Positions 7,982-9,181 of a DNA stretch of 9,181 bases are shown here, piece by piece (position 1 is the first letter of the stretch; each line of letters opens with the position of its first letter). The DNA lies in assembly GCA_027322565.1 (NCBI GenBank), contig DAHVRG010000100.1:1-9181 (forward strand). Direction: 5' to 3'. Made by a program: the position numbers and the translations under genes. This DNA is from Georgenia sp. (GTDB lineage: Bacteria; Actinomycetota; Actinomycetes; Actinomycetales; Actinomycetaceae). The notes below the pieces were generated by a model. That model was not told the DNA's origin and searched no databases. It was given only the letters and a program-made list of their open reading frames with translations.

Positions 7982-8374
7982 ATGCACAAGAACCTGCTCG
8001 GTCCCGATCCCACGTACCTGCCTGACGACCACCCGGACATGGCGGCCCGGACCGCGCTGGAGGCCGGCGAGGACCTCCGTGAGGTCGCGGCGCGCTTCCC
8101 GGCCGCGAGCCACACCTGGGCGCTGCTCGCCCGTGAGGCGATGAGCGAGGAGGACCCGGTCGCGGCGTACGCCTACGCACGCACGGGCTACCACCGCGGG
8201 CTCGACGCGCTCCGCCGCGCGGGCTGGCGCGGGCAGGGGCCCATCCCCGCGGACCACGTCCCCAACCAGGGCTTTCTCGGGGCACTCGAGGCGCTGGCCG
8301 ACGCCGCGGCGGCGATCGGGGAGGACGACGAGGCCGAGCGCTGCCGCACGTTCCTCGCCGACGCCACCGCCTGA
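7982..8374 (+). CDS. DUF3151 family protein
   Basis: A 130-residue soluble protein with no signal peptide or membrane segment. It matches the actinobacterial DUF3151 family along its full length: N-terminal NLLGPDPTYLP, the segment ASHTWALLAREAM at about 42-54, the family core VAAYAYARTGYHRGLDALRR at about 60-79, then the GWRG and PNQGFLGALEALADAAAAIG segments. The size is normal for the family. The molecular function is unknown; the helical Ala-rich C-terminus is TPR-like in look only. From memory, homologues often sit near fructose-bisphosphate aldolase or purA genes, but no such neighbour is visible here. ATG 7982 is chosen because family homology starts there. An in-frame ATG at 7919 would add 21 residues unlike the family. 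No Shine-Dalgarno precedes ATG 7982; GACACT at 7970-7975, six bases before the ATG, could be the -10 box of a leaderless transcript, but no -35 was found. The gene stands alone and ends in a terminator. Confidence 0.92.
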   Translation: MHKNLLGPDPTYLPDDHPDMAARTALEAGEDLREVAARFPAASHTWALLAREAMSEEDPVAAYAYARTGYHRGLDALRRAGWRGQGPIPADHVPNQGFLGALEALADAAAAIGEDDEAERCRTFLADATA

Positions 8375-8426
8375 CCTGCGCCACCGCCCCCGCCTGGCCG
8401 GACCACGGCGGGGCCGGTGCCTCCGT

Positions 8427-8465
8427 ACCCCGGTCGCTCCGTGCGGAGCGACCGGGGTCGTCTTT
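8427..8465 (+). terminator. Intrinsic terminator after the DUF3151 gene
   Basis: A perfect 14-bp stem (ACCCCGGTCGCTCC, 8427-8440, with its complement at 8445-8458) closes a four-base loop GTGC. It is followed by CG and a short T-rich tail (TCTTT, 8461-8465). It sits about 50 bases after the DUF3151 stop, separating that gene from the repeat-protein promoter. The T-tract is weak but usual for actinobacteria. Confidence 0.85.
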
Positions 8466-8518
8466 GTGCCGACCGCCGAAGGTCCGTGTGCCGACCGCCG
8501 GGAGTCCCCGGCTATCAT
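8465..8518 (+). promoter_or_regulatory. Promoter and direct-repeat operator of the repeat-protein gene
   Basis: TGTGCCGACCGCCG occurs twice, at 8465-8478 and 8487-8500, with a 22-bp period that puts both copies on about the same helix face. The second copy runs into the inverted repeat GCCGGG-AGTC-CCCGGC at 8497-8512. TATCAT at 8513-8518 matches five of six bases of TATAAT. No good -35 box lies 16-18 bases upstream; the second repeat occupies that place, as at activator-dependent promoters. Transcription would start near 8525. The binding protein is unknown. Confidence 0.6.
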
Positions 8519-8524
8519 CCCGAT

Positions 8525-8593
8525 TTGCAACCCTGTGCGCGGAATGACCCGCGCGCCTCCACAGGTATCGCAAGTTGAAAGGACAACTTCAGC
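8525..8593 (+). promoter_or_regulatory. Structured 5' leader with Shine-Dalgarno in a hairpin loop
   Basis: The predicted leader of about 69 bases can fold in two ways. The 5' arm pairs TTGC (8525-8528) with GCAA (8570-8573) and CCTGTG (8532-8537) with CACAGG (8560-8565), enclosing a small CGCGG/CCGCG hairpin. The 3' hairpin pairs AAGTTG (8572-8577) with CAACTT (8584-8589) and displays AAAGGA, the Shine-Dalgarno, in its loop ten bases before ATG 8594. Bases 8572-8573 are needed by both, so the closing pairs compete. It does not match a riboswitch class I recognise. Confidence 0.45.
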
Positions 8594-9181
8594 ATGCCGC
8601 CCTCCATAAGTGCGGCGCTGGCGCTCGGCACCGCCCTCGCCGTCGCCGCGCCTCTCGCTGCGGGCTCGGGGCTCCCCGTCACCGGTGCCCCGGCACCGAC
8701 CGTATCGACGACGTCGAGCAGCGTCGTGGACACTTCCACCGCCACGACCCTCGACGGCGACGATCTCACCGACCGGGGCAACACCTACCACCTCGCGGAC
8801 AACACCTCCCGGCGCGCGGCCCGGGTGCTCACCTACGGGCGCCCGGACGACATGGTCTACGTCGGGGACTGGGAAGGCGACGGCGTCGACACCCTCGCCG
8901 TGCGCCGCGGCAACCGGTTCTACCTCTCCAACTCGCTGACCGGAGGGCCGGCCGACGTCGTCCTCACCTACGGTCGCCCGCAGGACGAGGTGCTCGTCGG
9001 GGACTGGGACGGCGACGGCGTCGACACCCTGGCCGTGCGCCGCGGGAACACCTACCACGTGAAGAACTCGCTGCGCGGCGGCGAGGCGGACACGGTCGTG
9101 CGCTACGGCCGGGCGGACGACGTCGTCCTCGTCGGGGACTGGGACGGCGACGGCACCGACACCCTCGCCGTCCGCCGTGGC
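8594..9181 (+). CDS. Secreted VCBS/FG-GAP-like repeat protein, 3' end beyond window (partial)
   Basis: Open from ATG 8594 to the window end, 196 residues seen. An in-frame TGA at 8576 excludes a longer protein, and AAAGGA lies ten bases upstream. The N-terminus (SAALALGTALAVAAPLAAG) looks like a signal peptide with cleavage near residues 20-26, although its n-region lacks basic residues, which is unusual. A Ser/Thr-rich linker follows at about 30-52, then a partial repeat, then 45-residue repeats beginning at residues 79, 124 and 169. Each carries YGRxxDxVxVGDWxGDGxDTLAVRRGN, whose DxDGDGxD-like acidic loop suggests calcium binding. By family knowledge, such repeats form beta-propeller or beta-strand modules on secreted actinobacterial proteins, often fused to cell-wall hydrolases or other enzymes. 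No catalytic domain is visible before the cut, so the function is open. The gene has its own promoter region and appears unlinked to the type VII-like operon. Confidence 0.85.
   Translation, partial: MPPSISAALALGTALAVAAPLAAGSGLPVTGAPAPTVSTTSSSVVDTSTATTLDGDDLTDRGNTYHLADNTSRRAARVLTYGRPDDMVYVGDWEGDGVDTLAVRRGNRFYLSNSLTGGPADVVLTYGRPQDEVLVGDWDGDGVDTLAVRRGNTYHVKNSLRGGEADTVVRYGRADDVVLVGDWDGDGTDTLAVRRG
8828..9181 (+). repeat. 135-bp tandem coding repeats
   Basis: Units start at 8828, 8963 and 9098, the last cut by the window edge. Each encodes 45 residues starting at L/V-x-YGR. The DNA is highly similar between units over the VGDWDGDG-DTLAVRR core, and GTCGGGGACTGGGA recurs in all three. A half unit (GNTYHLADN) precedes the first. 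The array is expected to continue beyond the window. Confidence 0.9.

Noticed and set aside
6156..8144. A 662-codon plus-strand open frame
   Set aside because: It is antisense to the FHA, membrane and ATPase coding region, made of Arg/Ser/Thr-rich low-complexity sequence, and runs across the operon promoter into the DUF3151 gene in the wrong frame.
8427..8465. Perfect inverted repeat as a mobile-element end or attachment site
   Set aside because: It lies right after a stop codon and is followed by a T-rich tail, with no transposase or integrase gene nearby, so a terminator explains it.
7832..9058. A 409-codon upstream extension of the ATPase frame on the minus strand
   Set aside because: It is antisense to the well-supported DUF3151 and repeat-protein genes, has low-complexity composition with no family resemblance, and a perfect Shine-Dalgarno marks ATG 7831.

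Overview
The window is very GC-rich and densely coding, with GC-ending codons throughout. Together with the protein families present, this points to a high-GC Gram-positive actinobacterium, probably order Micrococcales (Cellulomonas/Georgenia-like). The order-level placement is inference from family resemblance, not from a search.

Layout: positions 1-7831 hold two genes on the minus strand that read as one operon. The first (7831-3356) encodes a 1491-residue EssC/EccC-type ATPase of a type VII-like secretion system: a ubiquitin-like N-terminus, one FHA domain, two membrane segments and three FtsK/SpoIIIE ATPase modules. The second starts inside the stop codon of the first (a GTGA overlap at 3359-3356) and stays open to the left edge. 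It encodes at least 1119 residues of a membrane-anchored surface protein: one N-terminal membrane helix, a beta-propeller-like region, a Pro/Asp/Thr-rich stalk, about five fibronectin-III-like domains and a Cys/Trp-containing C-terminal part. It has no complete open frame inside the window because it runs off the edge, so it is easy to miss.

A 150-bp divergent intergenic region (7832-7981) separates the operon from a plus-strand DUF3151 gene (7982-8374), which ends in a textbook hairpin terminator (8427-8465). Next comes a compact regulatory region: two 14-bp direct repeats 22 bp apart, a 16-bp inverted repeat, a TATCAT -10 box, and a roughly 69-nt leader able to fold, with its Shine-Dalgarno in a hairpin loop. 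This precedes a secreted protein (8594 to the right edge) built of 45-residue repeats rich in Asp/Gly of the VCBS/FG-GAP-like kind.

Working model: the ATPase would energise export of type VII-like substrates from the cytoplasmic face and could read phospho-threonine signals through its FHA domain. The translationally coupled propeller/Fn3 protein would be an extracytoplasmic partner such as a channel component, receptor or adhesin. This second role is inference. The substrate genes, kinase/phosphatase partners and other membrane components are not in the window. The DUF3151 gene and the repeat protein look like separate transcription units.
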